A stretch of DNA of 64,000 nt from Paenochrobactrum gallinarii. Its GTDB lineage: Bacteria > Pseudomonadota > Alphaproteobacteria > Rhizobiales > Rhizobiaceae. The stretch covers positions 1-64,000 of the forward strand of contig NZ_JACIIU010000013.1 in assembly GCF_014205685.1 (NCBI RefSeq), given 5' to 3'. Below are positions 46,333 through 55,844 of this stretch, one piece after another. The translations under genes and the position numbers were made by a program. Under the pieces are notes generated by a model. The model ran no database searches. It was not told where the DNA came from and worked only from the letters and a program-made list of their open reading frames with translations. Position 1 is the first letter of the stretch. Each line of letters opens with the position of its first letter.

Positions 46333-46353
46333 TTGACACGCAACCGGTTGCAT
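46333..46353 (+). promoter_or_regulatory. LacI operator overlapping a TTGACA -35 box, before the transporter genes
   Basis: GCAACCGGTTGC at 46340-46351 (extended ACGCAACCGGTTGCAT) repeats the operator at 42150. TTGACA at 46333-46338 again abuts it. It lies 35-50 bp before the binding-protein ATG at 46387, so the transporter has its own repressible promoter inside the cluster. Confidence 0.83.
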
Positions 46354-46386
46354 GAGAAATTTTACATTAAAATGAGGGAGGAAGTA

Positions 46387-47715
46387 ATGACAATAATTAA
46401 TAAAATCTGGTCAAAACAGTTTGTCGTTCAGACATCAGCCAACAAAAAAACCATCTTTAGCGCTGTGCTCAGCGCAGGGCTTCTCGCTGGTCTTTCTGGG
46501 GTTTCCGCCGAAACACTGACCGTTTGGAGCGGCTATCCGGAAATGGCGCCGTTCTATCAGCATGTTGCTGAAGGCATGAAGGAAAAATTTCCTGATTTGC
46601 AGGTAAAAGTAGAAGCCATTGCACTGCGTGAACATGAAAAACGCGTCGCTCTTGGTCTGTCATCGGGCACATCCGACACAACCGTTATTGAGCTTTCCGG
46701 CTCCACCGCCAGCCGTTATATTGAAAACGAACTGCTGCCAGCAGCGCCAGACGAAGTTGCATCTTTTGTGAAAGATCCGGCCAATTTTGGTTCGTTCTTC
46801 AGCCAGACCGCTAGCATGGATGGCACCGTTTACGGTGTGCCATTGTTCCGCGGTCAGGGTTCGCTTTTCTATAATACCGAAATGTTTGCGGCAGCCGGTC
46901 TTGATCGCGCGCCAAAAACCATGGAAGAATATTCGCAATTCGCTGAAAAGCTCACCAAACGTGACGCTTCCGGCAAGCCGACCGTCTCTGGTTGGAGCCT
47001 TCGTTTGACTGGTGGCGGTCAGGGTATTGCCGAGAAATTCTGGATCAACTTGTTCCAGTTTGGCGGCAACGTCGTCAAGCAAACAGATGACGGTAAATGG
47101 GTCACTGATTTTGCCAATGAGGCTGGCCGTAAGGCGCTCAAGCAATATCTGGAAAATGTTTACACGCTGAAAACCGTTACACCGGAAATGCCTGCGGATG
47201 CGGAAGCATTTGAGCGCGGTGAAACTGCCATGTTCATCCGTGAGTCATGGGTTATCAGCGATATTGCGTCCAAGGCACCCGATCTGAAATATGCCACGGC
47301 CCCGCTGCCGCGCGGCTCCATCGGCCTGCCAAACAATCTTTATGTTGCGGGCGAAGGAGACAAGGCCAATATTGGTTGGGAATTTGCCAAAGCTGCCAAC
47401 ACTCCGGAAAATCTTGTCTGGATGCTCAAAAATGTTGGCTGGCTGCCAAACCGTTCCGGCGTTGATTATTCATCGGTCACCAACAGCCAACCGGCTTTTG
47501 CAGCGTTTGTTGATTATCCTGAAGGTTATGAGTTCTTCACTTTGCCATCCATTGGTCCGGTTGAAGAAATTCTCACACGCTTTGCAGCCCAGCTGACCAA
47601 TGCTTTCGGCAATGCCAAACTGGTCAATGATGATGCGGCGATTGATGCTTTCTTGAAAACTGCCAGCGAAGAGATTGAGAAAATTCTCGATCGTGAAGAC
47701 CTGCTCGGCAAATAA
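46387..47715 (+). CDS. Sugar ABC transporter substrate-binding protein (family 1, MalE-like)
   Basis: Periplasmic binding protein, 442 residues from the ATG at 46387 with GGGAGGAAGTA before it; the frame is open from 46312. Signal peptide about 1-42 (cleavage near VSA-E). Typical features: LTVWSGYPEMAPFYQHVAEGMKEKFPDL, YGVPLFRGQGSLFYNTEMFAAAGLDRAPKTMEEY and EAFERGETAMFIRESWVIS. It belongs with two MalF/G-type permeases and a UgpC-type ATPase. The cargo is probably an amino sugar or oligosaccharide, by context. Confidence 0.9.
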   Translation: MTIINKIWSKQFVVQTSANKKTIFSAVLSAGLLAGLSGVSAETLTVWSGYPEMAPFYQHVAEGMKEKFPDLQVKVEAIALREHEKRVALGLSSGTSDTTVIELSGSTASRYIENELLPAAPDEVASFVKDPANFGSFFSQTASMDGTVYGVPLFRGQGSLFYNTEMFAAAGLDRAPKTMEEYSQFAEKLTKRDASGKPTVSGWSLRLTGGGQGIAEKFWINLFQFGGNVVKQTDDGKWVTDFANEAGRKALKQYLENVYTLKTVTPEMPADAEAFERGETAMFIRESWVISDIASKAPDLKYATAPLPRGSIGLPNNLYVAGEGDKANIGWEFAKAANTPENLVWMLKNVGWLPNRSGVDYSSVTNSQPAFAAFVDYPEGYEFFTLPSIGPVEEILTRFAAQLTNAFGNAKLVNDDAAIDAFLKTASEEIEKILDREDLLGK

Positions 47716-47737
47716 GTATTTCAACAGCAGTCTTTCT

Positions 47738-47766
47738 GGTCGGGCAACATTGCCCGACCCGTTTTT
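47738..47766 (+). terminator. Hairpin with T-run after the binding-protein gene (attenuator)
   Basis: Perfect 9-bp stem GGTCGGGCA/TGCCCGACC with loop ACAT, then CGTTTTT. It stands 22 bp after the stop and inside the operon, so it likely limits read-through to the permeases and favours the binding protein. Confidence 0.88.
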
Positions 47767-47768
47767 CC

Positions 47769-47836
47769 AATGCCACTTTTCCAAGGTCTGTTTTCTAAGG
47801 CCCATTTTTTAAGGCCCATTTTCTAAGGGAAGAGCC
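47769..47836. repeat. 14-bp tandem repeat leading into the permease ribosome site
   Basis: Five units of 14 bp, the last incomplete, start at 47769, 47783, 47797, 47811 and 47825. The middle three begin AAGG and contain TTTTYT; the last, AAGGGAAGAGCC, is the ribosome site of the permease ATG at 47837. Two units (47797 and 47811) are nearly identical. Copy number could vary and shift translation or spacing after the attenuator. Confidence 0.75.
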
Positions 47837-48721
47837 ATGCTGACCCGTAAACGATGGATTTTTGCAATTCTGGCAATCCTCCCGACGCTTGCCATTTTCT
47901 CATGGATGCGGATTTATCCCATCGTCGACACATTGCGGCTCAGCCTGCATAAATGGGATCTGCTGTCGAAGAAAAAGCCCTTCATCGGCCTCGACAATTT
48001 TCGCGAATTAATGAGCGATCAGCTCTTTCTGGATGCACTGGTAAATACCAGTATCATCGCTTTCGGCGTGCTGATTATCACCATTCCAACCGCAATGGTA
48101 ATTGCCGGCCTTATCCATCATCGCAGCACATCGCGTTTTTCCGCCTTTTTCGAAACCGCGATTTTCATTCCCTATATTGTTTCGCTCGTTCCCGCGGCGA
48201 TGGCATGGAAATGGATATTTGATGCGCGTCTTGGCCCTTTAAACGCCTTTTTGTCGATCTTCGGCATCAGTCCGCAGCCATGGCTTTTTGATCCGGTTTT
48301 ATCGGTTATTTGCATGATTATTCTGTGCTCTTGGCAGGCACTTGGTTATGCGGTTTTGATCTATCTGGTCGGCTTTAAAAGCCTTCCCGTTTCGCTTTAT
48401 GAAGCAGCCAAGCTTGATGGCGCCACAGCGCGGCAATCCTTCTGGCACTTATCTGTGCCGATGCTCAAGCCGATTACCCTTTACGTATCCGTTGTGACGC
48501 TTGTTTCCGGCTTTAACGTCTATGCGCAAGCCTTTGTGCTGGCCTCAGACTCACAAGGCGCGCCAGGTCGTCAGGTTCGCGTGCTGGTGCTTGATATGCT
48601 GGAAAACAGCTTCCGCAATTACCGTATCGGCTATGCGGCGTCCGAGGCTGTCGTACTGCTTGCCATTGTATTGGTGCTCACCCTGATCCAGTTTACTCTG
48701 TTACGTGAAAAGGGCCGGTAA
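47837..48721 (+). CDS. Sugar ABC transporter permease (MalF/UgpA-like)
   Basis: Inner-membrane permease, 294 residues, about six helices. Start MLTRKRWIFAILAILPTLAIFSWMRIYPIVDTLRLSL is typical. The coupling loop is LPVSLYEAAKLDGATARQSFWHLSVPML, the EAA motif. It shares one base with the second permease. AAGGGAAGAG precedes the ATG. Confidence 0.9.
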   Translation: MLTRKRWIFAILAILPTLAIFSWMRIYPIVDTLRLSLHKWDLLSKKKPFIGLDNFRELMSDQLFLDALVNTSIIAFGVLIITIPTAMVIAGLIHHRSTSRFSAFFETAIFIPYIVSLVPAAMAWKWIFDARLGPLNAFLSIFGISPQPWLFDPVLSVICMIILCSWQALGYAVLIYLVGFKSLPVSLYEAAKLDGATARQSFWHLSVPMLKPITLYVSVVTLVSGFNVYAQAFVLASDSQGAPGRQVRVLVLDMLENSFRNYRIGYAASEAVVLLAIVLVLTLIQFTLLREKGR

Positions 48722-49605
48722 TGACCCAAGTTCAAACCACACAAACAGCTGACCACCATCAAGACGGGCAACGCTTGCGGCGTAAAAAGCGCAATGTCAA
48801 TCTATCGATTGATGTGCTGCTTTTTGTGATCTCGATCTCTATGCTGTTGCCACTGATATTTTTGGTCGCGAACGCGTTCAAAACACCGCAAGAAATGCTC
48901 ACATGGCCGCCGACCATTATTCCGGCGGATCCAACTCTTGAAAATTTTAAGTCGGTTTTGAGTGACACACCGCTTTTGCGCTGGATCATGAACAGCATTC
49001 TGTTTGCATGTCTTTCCACCATCTGCATTGTCGCCACATCCGCAATTGCCGGTTATGTGCTGGGCAAATTCCGCTATCGCAGCATGAATATTATCTTCGC
49101 GCTCTTCTTGGCAACGGCGGTGGTGCCTTTTGAAGTCTATATGATCCCGCTCTATTTTCAGGTCAAAAGCTTAGGCCTGCTGAATTCCGTCTGGGGATTA
49201 TTATTCGGCTATATGGTGATGAGCTTTGGCATTTTTCTTATCCGTCAAAATGTCATTCACTCCATTCCGGATGAATTACTGGAAGCAGCACGCATTGATG
49301 GTGCCAGTGAGTTTTGGATTTTTCTGCGCATTGTTCTGCCGCTCTTACGCGGTGCATTGGCTGCACTTGCAGTTCTGGCTTTTTTCCAGGCATGGACATC
49401 ATTCGCATGGCCGATGATTGTGGCAACAACGCGTGAGAGCTATACAATTGAAGTCGGGCTTGCACTGTTCCAAACCGGTTTCACCGTTGATTTGGGTCGC
49501 CTCAGCGCCGCTTCGGCCACCGTGCTTATTCCGTCTGTTCTTCTCTTTGTTCTGCTGCGCCGCAACTTTGTTCAAGGTGTCGCCAGCACCGGCATGAAGG
49601 AATAA
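48721..49605 (+). CDS. Sugar ABC transporter permease (MalG/UgpE-like)
   Basis: Inner-membrane permease of 294 residues, about six helices. The coupling loop is IPDELLEAARIDGASEFWIFLRIVLPLLRGALA and the C-terminal LFVLLRRNFVQGVASTGMKE is characteristic of the MalG group. Overlaps the MalF-type gene by one base; the AGE-like gene starts at the base after its stop. Confidence 0.91.
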   Translation: MTQVQTTQTADHHQDGQRLRRKKRNVNLSIDVLLFVISISMLLPLIFLVANAFKTPQEMLTWPPTIIPADPTLENFKSVLSDTPLLRWIMNSILFACLSTICIVATSAIAGYVLGKFRYRSMNIIFALFLATAVVPFEVYMIPLYFQVKSLGLLNSVWGLLFGYMVMSFGIFLIRQNVIHSIPDELLEAARIDGASEFWIFLRIVLPLLRGALAALAVLAFFQAWTSFAWPMIVATTRESYTIEVGLALFQTGFTVDLGRLSAASATVLIPSVLLFVLLRRNFVQGVASTGMKE

Positions 49606-50844
49606 ATGATGAATTTTCTTGATGCAGCCCGCAGCCAATATTTAGCTGTTAATAGCGGCACATTTTACTGGATGCTGTCACGTGCGCCGTTACAGGGTGG
49701 TTTTCTGAACACCAAGCATAACAGCCTTACCTTGCAAGATTATGGTAATGCTGATGGCATGCGCGGGCCCGATTATACCTATGGATGGATACAAGGTCGC
49801 GGGCTGGAAGCACTCGCCACTCATGCTAATTTTTTTGATCTGGAATTACCGCCACTCGCTACAAAACTCGATGCCACAGGCAAGGCGCTTTATCCGCTTT
49901 TGGAAAAGCTCATTGCCAAAGACGGTCATGCTTATTTTTGTTATGATCCAGACCATAATCCGGTTTATCCGGATCAAAACTACAAGCTTGCCCGCCAAAA
50001 TCCGGCCAACAACATCTACACCTATTCTGACGCCTTCGTGTCAAAAGGGTTGATGGTTGCAAGCAATCGTTATCACGGCGCGCCTGATAAAAACCATGTC
50101 GCCTATCTGGACAATGTCATTCAGGCAATTGAGAACGGACGTTTTCAGATCGACGAACGCCAGCCTCTGTCAAAAATGGCAATCGAAAAGCAACCAGATG
50201 ACATCGGCCCCCGCATGATCTTGCTTGGTGCTGCCGCCCTTTTCAATCGTGTTGGTCTGCATAATCACACGGCCTATGCCGGACGCTTTATCAGTCATAT
50301 TATCGACCGGCATTTCGATGTGAAAACCGGCTTACTACGTAATGTGCCCGAAGGTGATGAATGCAATGTCGGCCATGGCATTGAATTTGTTGGTTTCGCG
50401 CTCGATTATTTGGGCGAGGACGCGGACCCTTCACTAATTAAAAACTTAGAAAAAATTCTGCTCGCTTCATTCAAAACAGGCTTTATCAATCCGGGTATTG
50501 CTTTGTCAGTTTCGGTTGCCACAACCCAAGCCACCAATAAAACCTGCCCGTGGTGGTCACTGCCAGAAACAATCCGTGCGGCAGCGCTGCTTTATGAACG
50601 CAACCGCAGCAATGAAGTTCTTGATGTCTGGAAAACGGCTGATCAAGCCTTCTTCAAAAATTACTGGCTCGGCACGCCACCATTAGCACGTCAAACCATG
50701 ACGCAAGATGGCCAGATCGATTTTGTACCTGCCACACCGGATCTTGATCCGGGCTACCATACCGGCCTCAGCCTGCTTGCTGCCCTTCAGGTGGCAGACA
50801 GATTAAGCAATAAATCTTCATTATCTGCAACGCATAAGGTTTAA
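49606..50844 (+). CDS. N-acylglucosamine 2-epimerase (AGE)-family protein
   Basis: Predicted alpha/alpha-barrel epimerase of 412 residues. Elements of the AGE family: [55 protein letters not shown] (with one catalytic His), [19 protein letters not shown] and a C-terminal [13 protein letters not shown] (second His). Members interconvert GlcNAc/ManNAc or free aldoses such as glucose/mannose. It sits inside the ABC operon between permease and ATPase genes, so it probably acts on the imported sugar. Exact substrate unknown. Confidence 0.8.
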   Translation: MMNFLDAARSQYLAVNSGTFYWMLSRAPLQGGFLNTKHNSLTLQDYGNADGMRGPDYTYGWIQGRGLEALATHANFFDLELPPLATKLDATGKALYPLLEKLIAKDGHAYFCYDPDHNPVYPDQNYKLARQNPANNIYTYSDAFVSKGLMVASNRYHGAPDKNHVAYLDNVIQAIENGRFQIDERQPLSKMAIEKQPDDIGPRMILLGAAALFNRVGLHNHTAYAGRFISHIIDRHFDVKTGLLRNVPEGDECNVGHGIEFVGFALDYLGEDADPSLIKNLEKILLASFKTGFINPGIALSVSVATTQATNKTCPWWSLPETIRAAALLYERNRSNEVLDVWKTADQAFFKNYWLGTPPLARQTMTQDGQIDFVPATPDLDPGYHTGLSLLAALQVADRLSNKSSLSATHKV

Positions 50845-50849
50845 GAGAC

Positions 50850-51917
50850 ATGGCTTCTGTTGAAATTGCAAACGTCACCAAGGCCTATGGTCAGCTTGAA
50901 ACCATCAAGGGCGTTTCAGTTGATGTGCCCGATGGTTCATTTGTCGTACTTGTCGGCCCTTCGGGCTGCGGCAAATCCACATTGCTGCGTATGATTGCAG
51001 GGCTTGAAGACATCACCGGCGGTGAAATCCGTATCGGTGGCCGAGTGGTCAATGATGTGGAACCCAAACACCGTGACATTGCGATGGTGTTCCAAAATTA
51101 TGCGCTTTATCCGCATATGACCATTGCCGAAAATATGGGTTTCTCGCTACGCTTGGCTAAAAAGCCAGCGGCAGAAATTCAGTCACGCGTTGCAGAAGCT
51201 GCACGGATGCTGGGTCTTTCTGATTATCTTGACCGCTATCCAAAACAGCTTTCCGGTGGTCAGCGCCAACGTGTGGCGATGGGCCGTGCAGTGGTTCGCA
51301 ATCCGCAGGTTTTCCTCTTTGACGAACCGCTTTCCAATCTGGATGCAAAGCTGCGTGTACAAATGCGTGCTGAGCTCAAAGAACTGCATGCACGCCTGAA
51401 AACAACAACCATTTACGTCACCCACGATCAGATTGAAGCCATGACGATGGCCGATAAAATCGTCGTCATGAAAGACGGCTTGATTGAACAGGTGGGCTCA
51501 CCGCTTGAGCTTTATGATCATCCGGCCAATGTTTTTGTGGCCAGCTTCATTGGTTCTCCGTCGATGAATTTCATCAAAGGTAAAGTGTCAGCAGATCAAA
51601 AGTCAGTACAAACAGCTGATGGTATAAACCTGCCTCTTGGTTCGGCCACCGCACTGGCAGGCGGTAACGATGTAACTTTCGGCATTCGCCCGGAGCATCT
51701 GACGCTGACAGATGAAACGCAGGGCATTCCGGTCACCATTACCAATCTGGAACCGACAGGATCTGACACATTCATTCAAGGGATGATCGGTACTCAAAAG
51801 ATTGAAGTGCAATTGCACCAACGCCTGAATGCACGCATCGCAGACACAGTATATTTAAACTATGCGACTGAAAACGTGCATCTTTTTGATGCCACAACCG
51901 GCATCCGTATTAACTAA
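50850..51917 (+). CDS. Sugar ABC transporter ATP-binding protein (UgpC/MalK-like)
   Basis: Cytosolic ATPase of 355 residues. Walker [10 protein letters not shown] near 36-44, Q-loop [11 protein letters not shown], signature LSGGQRQR, Walker [17 protein letters not shown], switch His in [15 protein letters not shown]. The C-terminal regulatory domain (MOI/TOBE type) starts about residue 240 ([10 protein letters not shown]). It completes the importer of the LacI-controlled cluster. Confidence 0.93.
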   Translation: MASVEIANVTKAYGQLETIKGVSVDVPDGSFVVLVGPSGCGKSTLLRMIAGLEDITGGEIRIGGRVVNDVEPKHRDIAMVFQNYALYPHMTIAENMGFSLRLAKKPAAEIQSRVAEAARMLGLSDYLDRYPKQLSGGQRQRVAMGRAVVRNPQVFLFDEPLSNLDAKLRVQMRAELKELHARLKTTTIYVTHDQIEAMTMADKIVVMKDGLIEQVGSPLELYDHPANVFVASFIGSPSMNFIKGKVSADQKSVQTADGINLPLGSATALAGGNDVTFGIRPEHLTLTDETQGIPVTITNLEPTGSDTFIQGMIGTQKIEVQLHQRLNARIADTVYLNYATENVHLFDATTGIRIN

Positions 51918-51966
51918 AGCCAAATTCGTCTTAGACTGAATTAAAGAATGAAGTGAGGAATTTGAC

Positions 51967-53166
51967 ATGCGTCAGGGATGGAGATGGTTTGGCCCCAATG
52001 GAGGCATACCATTAGATGCAGTGCGGCAAGCTGGGGCAACTGACATTGTGTCAGCTTTGCATGAAGTGCCGATTGGTCAAGCCTGGACATCCGATCAGGT
52101 GCGTGCACGCAAAAACCTGATTGAGAACACCCCTTCCGGCCGTACACCTCTTATCTGGTCGGTTGTTGAAAGCATTCCGATTTCGGATAAAATCAAGCGT
52201 GAGGGACGTGCAGCAAGTCAGGATATCGCAGCATGGATCGCTTCCATGGAAGCACTGGCTGAAAATGACATTAAGGTCATCTGCTATAATTTCATGCCGG
52301 TAGTGGATTGGTGTCGTACCGATCTTGATTATGAAGTCTCCACCGGCGCGACAGCAATGTATTTCGATCAGAACCGCTTTGCCGCGTTTGACTTGCATAT
52401 TTTGCAACGTAAAGACGCCGAGAAAGACTATTCAGAAGCAGATCGTATTGCGGCACGCTCTACCTTTGAAGCAATGAGCGACGATGATATCAACCAGCTG
52501 ATTGCCAATATTGCCAGCGCATTGCCCGGCTCTACAACCGAGCCACTTACAATTCCGGCATTCCGTGAAAAACTCGAAACCTATACCCATATTGATGCAG
52601 ACCAACTCCGCCAGAACCTGATTGAGTTCTTGGAAGAAGTAACACCGGTTGCTGAAAAACTTGGTGTTCGCCTGACATTGCATCCAGATGATCCGCCTCG
52701 CTCACTCTTCGGCTTGCCACGTATCGCATCGAATGAAGCCGATTATGCGGCGATTTTTGATGCCGTACCATCACAAGCCAATGGCATGTGTTTTTGCTCA
52801 GGCAGCCTTGGTGTCAATGCGGATAATGATTTACCAGCTATGGCCAAACGCTTTGCTTCGCGCATTTATTTTTCGCATTTGCGCGCAACAACACGGCTTG
52901 GCGATGGTCGCAGCTTCTATGAAGCTGCACATCTCGAAGGCGATGTGGATATGGTTGCCCTATTACGCGTTCTTGTTCAGGAAGACCGCAAGCGTGACAA
53001 GGGCGATAAAATTATTTTCCGTTCTGACCACGGCCATCGCATGCTGGATGACTTAGACAAGAAAGTAACACCTGGCTATCCGGTGATCGGCCGTATGCGT
53101 GGGCTAGCCGAGCTTCGCGGCATTATTACTGCGCTTGATCCTCAGGCACTCTGTACCGTTAAATAG
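51967..53166 (+). CDS. uxuA: Mannonate dehydratase
   Basis: Converts D-mannonate to 2-keto-3-deoxy-gluconate. 399 residues, usual length. UxuA features: MRQGWRWFGPNGGIPLDAVRQAGA, IWSVVESIPISDKIK, VICYNFMPVVDWCRTDL, LTLHPDDPPRSLFGLPRI, NGMCFCSGSLGVN and FRSDHGHRMLDD. It ends the rightward cluster with a good terminator. No uronate isomerase or fructuronate reductase is nearby, so the source of mannonate is not obvious. A related sugar acid as substrate is possible. Confidence 0.91.
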   Translation: MRQGWRWFGPNGGIPLDAVRQAGATDIVSALHEVPIGQAWTSDQVRARKNLIENTPSGRTPLIWSVVESIPISDKIKREGRAASQDIAAWIASMEALAENDIKVICYNFMPVVDWCRTDLDYEVSTGATAMYFDQNRFAAFDLHILQRKDAEKDYSEADRIAARSTFEAMSDDDINQLIANIASALPGSTTEPLTIPAFREKLETYTHIDADQLRQNLIEFLEEVTPVAEKLGVRLTLHPDDPPRSLFGLPRIASNEADYAAIFDAVPSQANGMCFCSGSLGVNADNDLPAMAKRFASRIYFSHLRATTRLGDGRSFYEAAHLEGDVDMVALLRVLVQEDRKRDKGDKIIFRSDHGHRMLDDLDKKVTPGYPVIGRMRGLAELRGIITALDPQALCTVK

Positions 53167-53188
53167 ATTAAACACCATAAACGAAAAT

Positions 53189-53222
53189 GGCCTGCATGAT
53201 ACAATCATGCAGGCCGTTTTTT
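53189..53222 (+). terminator. Rho-independent terminator of the amino-sugar cluster
   Basis: Perfect 11-bp stem GGCCTGCATGA/TCATGCAGGCC with a 5-base loop, then GTTTTTT. Placed 23 bp after uxuA and 28 bp before the end of the opposing operon. Confidence 0.95.
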
Positions 53223-53249
53223 AAATGCAGACTTATTAGTAAAACTGCG

Positions 53250-54035
53250 TCAAGCTTCCTGACGGCGTTCAACGGCTTCAATACTGGCTTGCAGAAAGCT
53301 TTGCGTATATTCAGCATTGGCACGGGATTGGCGCAGATCATCAGCCGTCAATTCTTCCAGAATAACGCCCTTATGCATCACGCCAACGCGCTCGCAAATA
53401 TGCGCGACCACTGCCAAATCATGACTCACCATCAGATAGGTGAGATTCCTTTCGCGGCGAAGTACCTTCAGCAGATTGAGAATTTCTGCCTGCACAGAAA
53501 CATCCAGTGCAGAGGTTGGCTCATCCAGCAGCAAAACTTCAGGCTCGATAATCAAAGCCCGCGCAATAGCCACGCGCTGACGCTGACCGCCCGATAATTC
53601 ATGCGGATAACGATAGAGAAAGCTCGGGCCCAGACCCACTGCTTTCAGCACATCCAGAATACGCTCTTCCTTGCGATCCATATTGTGAATGGCAAGGCTT
53701 TCCGCCAGCACTTTATGCACTTGCTTACGCGGATGCAGTGAAGCATATGGATCTTGAAACACCATCTGCACACGGCGGAAAAAAGCTTTGTCGCGTTGCT
53801 GGCCGAGCTTTACATTATCAAAGACAAAATCGCCCTGATAATGCGGAATAAGCCCTGCAAGGGCACGCAGGATCGTCGATTTACCGCAGCCGGATTCACC
53901 GATCAAACCATAAGCTTCACCACGTTCAATGTGGAAATTGACCTGCTTGACGACGCGGGCACGCTTGCTGCCTTTACCAAAGCTGATGGAAAGATTGCGC
54001 ACATCAACGAAAGGAGCTTGTGTCATATCTGTCAT
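53250..54035 (-). CDS. Peptide ABC transporter ATP-binding protein, DppF type
   Basis: Cytosolic ATPase of 261 residues. Walker A GESGCGKST near 37-45, Q-loop FQDPYASLHPR, signature LSGGQRQR, Walker B VLLLDEPTSALD, switch His in MVSHDLAVV. It lacks the long C-terminal oligopeptide extension. It overlaps the DppD gene by four bases and is the last gene of the long leftward operon. Confidence 0.91.
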   Translation of the reverse strand: MTDMTQAPFVDVRNLSISFGKGSKRARVVKQVNFHIERGEAYGLIGESGCGKSTILRALAGLIPHYQGDFVFDNVKLGQQRDKAFFRRVQMVFQDPYASLHPRKQVHKVLAESLAIHNMDRKEERILDVLKAVGLGPSFLYRYPHELSGGQRQRVAIARALIIEPEVLLLDEPTSALDVSVQAEILNLLKVLRRERNLTYLMVSHDLAVVAHICERVGVMHKGVILEELTADDLRQSRANAEYTQSFLQASIEAVERRQEA

Positions 54036-54895
54036 TTATTTGCTCCGGCCAGAGTTGGCTCAGTCAGCCAGCTTGGGTCACGCTGTGGCACTTCAAGCAT
54101 ATCAACAGGCTGATTAAGGCGCGGCAAACTGGCAAGAAGTGCTTGCGTATAAGGATGCTGCGCTTTGTGCAGTTCTTTGGCTGGCAAATCTTCCATGATG
54201 CGGCCAGCATACATCACCAGCACACGATCACAAAAATCCGCAACCAGATTAAGATCATGGCTGATGAACATCAAACCGGTGCCGGAACGGCTGACCAGTT
54301 CGTCCAAAACGGTCAGAACCTGACGGCGAACAGTTACGTCCAGCGCTGAGGTTGGCTCATCGGCAATAATCATATCCGGTTCAGGTATCAGCATCATCGC
54401 GATCATCACGCGCTGCCCCATACCACCGGAAATCTCATGCGGAAACAATTGCATGACACGTTCAGCATCACGAATATGCACTGCTTCCAGCATATTCAAT
54501 GTGCGCTGGCGCGCTTCCGCCTTGTTGACCTTATGATGCAGGCGATAGGCTTCCATGATCTGATCACCGATGCGGATCAATGGGTTGAGTGAATATTTCG
54601 GATCCTGCAGGATCATCGAAATCTTGTTGCCGCGAACTTTCCGCATGTCTTTTTCAGACGCACTAAGCAAATCCGTATCACCAAAACGCATGGTTTTGGC
54701 GCGGATTTTTGCAGCTTTCGGGGTTAGTTTGAGCACCGAACGACCGGTCATCGACTTACCTGAGCCGGATTCACCAACAATACCGACTTTTTCGCGTCCG
54801 ATCGAAAAACTAATGCCGCGCACGACATCAAAATCCCGATCGACACCTGGAAAAGAAACCCACAGATCTTCAACTTCAAGTAAAGGCTTGGTCAT
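54032..54895 (-). CDS. Peptide ABC transporter ATP-binding protein, DppD type
   Basis: Cytosolic ATPase, 287 residues from the ATG at 54895 four bases after the permease stop; an ATG at 54907 and longer frames exist but overlap the permease. Walker A GESGSGKSM, Q-loop LQDPKYSLNP, signature ISGGMGQR, Walker B MIIADEPTSALD, switch FISHDLNLV. The C-terminal region with AQHPYTQALLASLPRLN is the oligopeptide-type extension. Works with the DppF type partner. Confidence 0.9.
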   Translation of the reverse strand: MTKPLLEVEDLWVSFPGVDRDFDVVRGISFSIGREKVGIVGESGSGKSMTGRSVLKLTPKAAKIRAKTMRFGDTDLLSASEKDMRKVRGNKISMILQDPKYSLNPLIRIGDQIMEAYRLHHKVNKAEARQRTLNMLEAVHIRDAERVMQLFPHEISGGMGQRVMIAMMLIPEPDMIIADEPTSALDVTVRRQVLTVLDELVSRSGTGLMFISHDLNLVADFCDRVLVMYAGRIMEDLPAKELHKAQHPYTQALLASLPRLNQPVDMLEVPQRDPSWLTEPTLAGANK

Positions 54896-54899
54896 TTTA

Positions 54900-55832
54900 T
54901 TATCCATTCCGCGGGTCAAGAACATCACGCAATCCATCGCCAAACAGATTGAAGGCAAGGCTTGAGAGCAGGATGGCGCAACCCGGAACAGCGGCCAGCC
55001 ACCATGATGTCATCATGAATTCACGGCCACTTGAGAGCATCGCGCCCCATTCCGGACTTGGCGGCTGTGCGCCAAGACCAAGAAAGCCCAGACCAGCAGC
55101 AGTCAGAATAATGGACGCCATATTCAAAGTGATACGGATCACGACGGACGGAATACACATCGGCACCACATGACGCAGAATAATGCGCATGGTTGATGCA
55201 CCCTGCAATTTAATCGCTGCCACATAATCGGATGAACGAATGGTCAGGGTTTCGGCTCGCGCCAGACGCGCAATCGGTGGCCATGAAGCAAGCGAAATTG
55301 CAATCACTGCGTTTTCAAGACCGGGTCCAAGGGCTGCGGCAAAGGCAAGCGCCAATACCAGACTTGGGAAGGCCAGAAAAATGTCAACGATACGCATCAA
55401 CGCTGTATCGACCCAGCCACCCATATAACCAGCGGTGGTGCCGATGATCAAACCAATCGGCGCTGCAATGACGGCGGTTAGGGTCACAATATAAAGCGTA
55501 ATACGCGAGCCGAAAATCAGACGGCTAAATATATCGCGGCCGATTTCATCGGTGCCGAAATAATGCTGCCATGATGGCGGTTGCAAACGATTAGCCAGAT
55601 CACTGCTATAAATATCATATGGTGCGATATATGGCGCAAAAATTGCAATCAGCACCAAAGCGACGACAATAATCATGCCAAACATCGCTGATGTATTCAT
55701 GCGAAATTTGAGCCATGAGCGATAGGATTGCTGCACGCGCGACTGGAAAGCGGAAGCAGCAACAGGAGCAGTCAGCCATGCGCGAAATGCCGATTGTTTG
55801 CGCAAGGATTCAGAAGCGGAATGATTACTCAT
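54900..55832 (-). CDS. Peptide ABC transporter permease, DppC type
   Basis: Inner-membrane permease of 310 residues with an N-terminal cytoplasmic segment of about 45 residues, then about six helices. HYFGTDEIGRDIFSRLIFG and the coupling loop DYVAAIKLQGASTMRIILRHVVP are typical, as is the end FNLFGDGLRDVLDPRNG. Starts 12 bp after the DppB-type gene. Confidence 0.91.
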   Translation of the reverse strand: MSNHSASESLRKQSAFRAWLTAPVAASAFQSRVQQSYRSWLKFRMNTSAMFGMIIVVALVLIAIFAPYIAPYDIYSSDLANRLQPPSWQHYFGTDEIGRDIFSRLIFGSRITLYIVTLTAVIAAPIGLIIGTTAGYMGGWVDTALMRIVDIFLAFPSLVLALAFAAALGPGLENAVIAISLASWPPIARLARAETLTIRSSDYVAAIKLQGASTMRIILRHVVPMCIPSVVIRITLNMASIILTAAGLGFLGLGAQPPSPEWGAMLSSGREFMMTSWWLAAVPGCAILLSSLAFNLFGDGLRDVLDPRNG

Positions 55833-55844
55833 TGTTATGTTTCC

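Noticed and set aside
47769-47836. CRISPR-like repeat
   Set aside because: The 14-bp units are directly adjacent with no unique spacers, and no cas genes are present.
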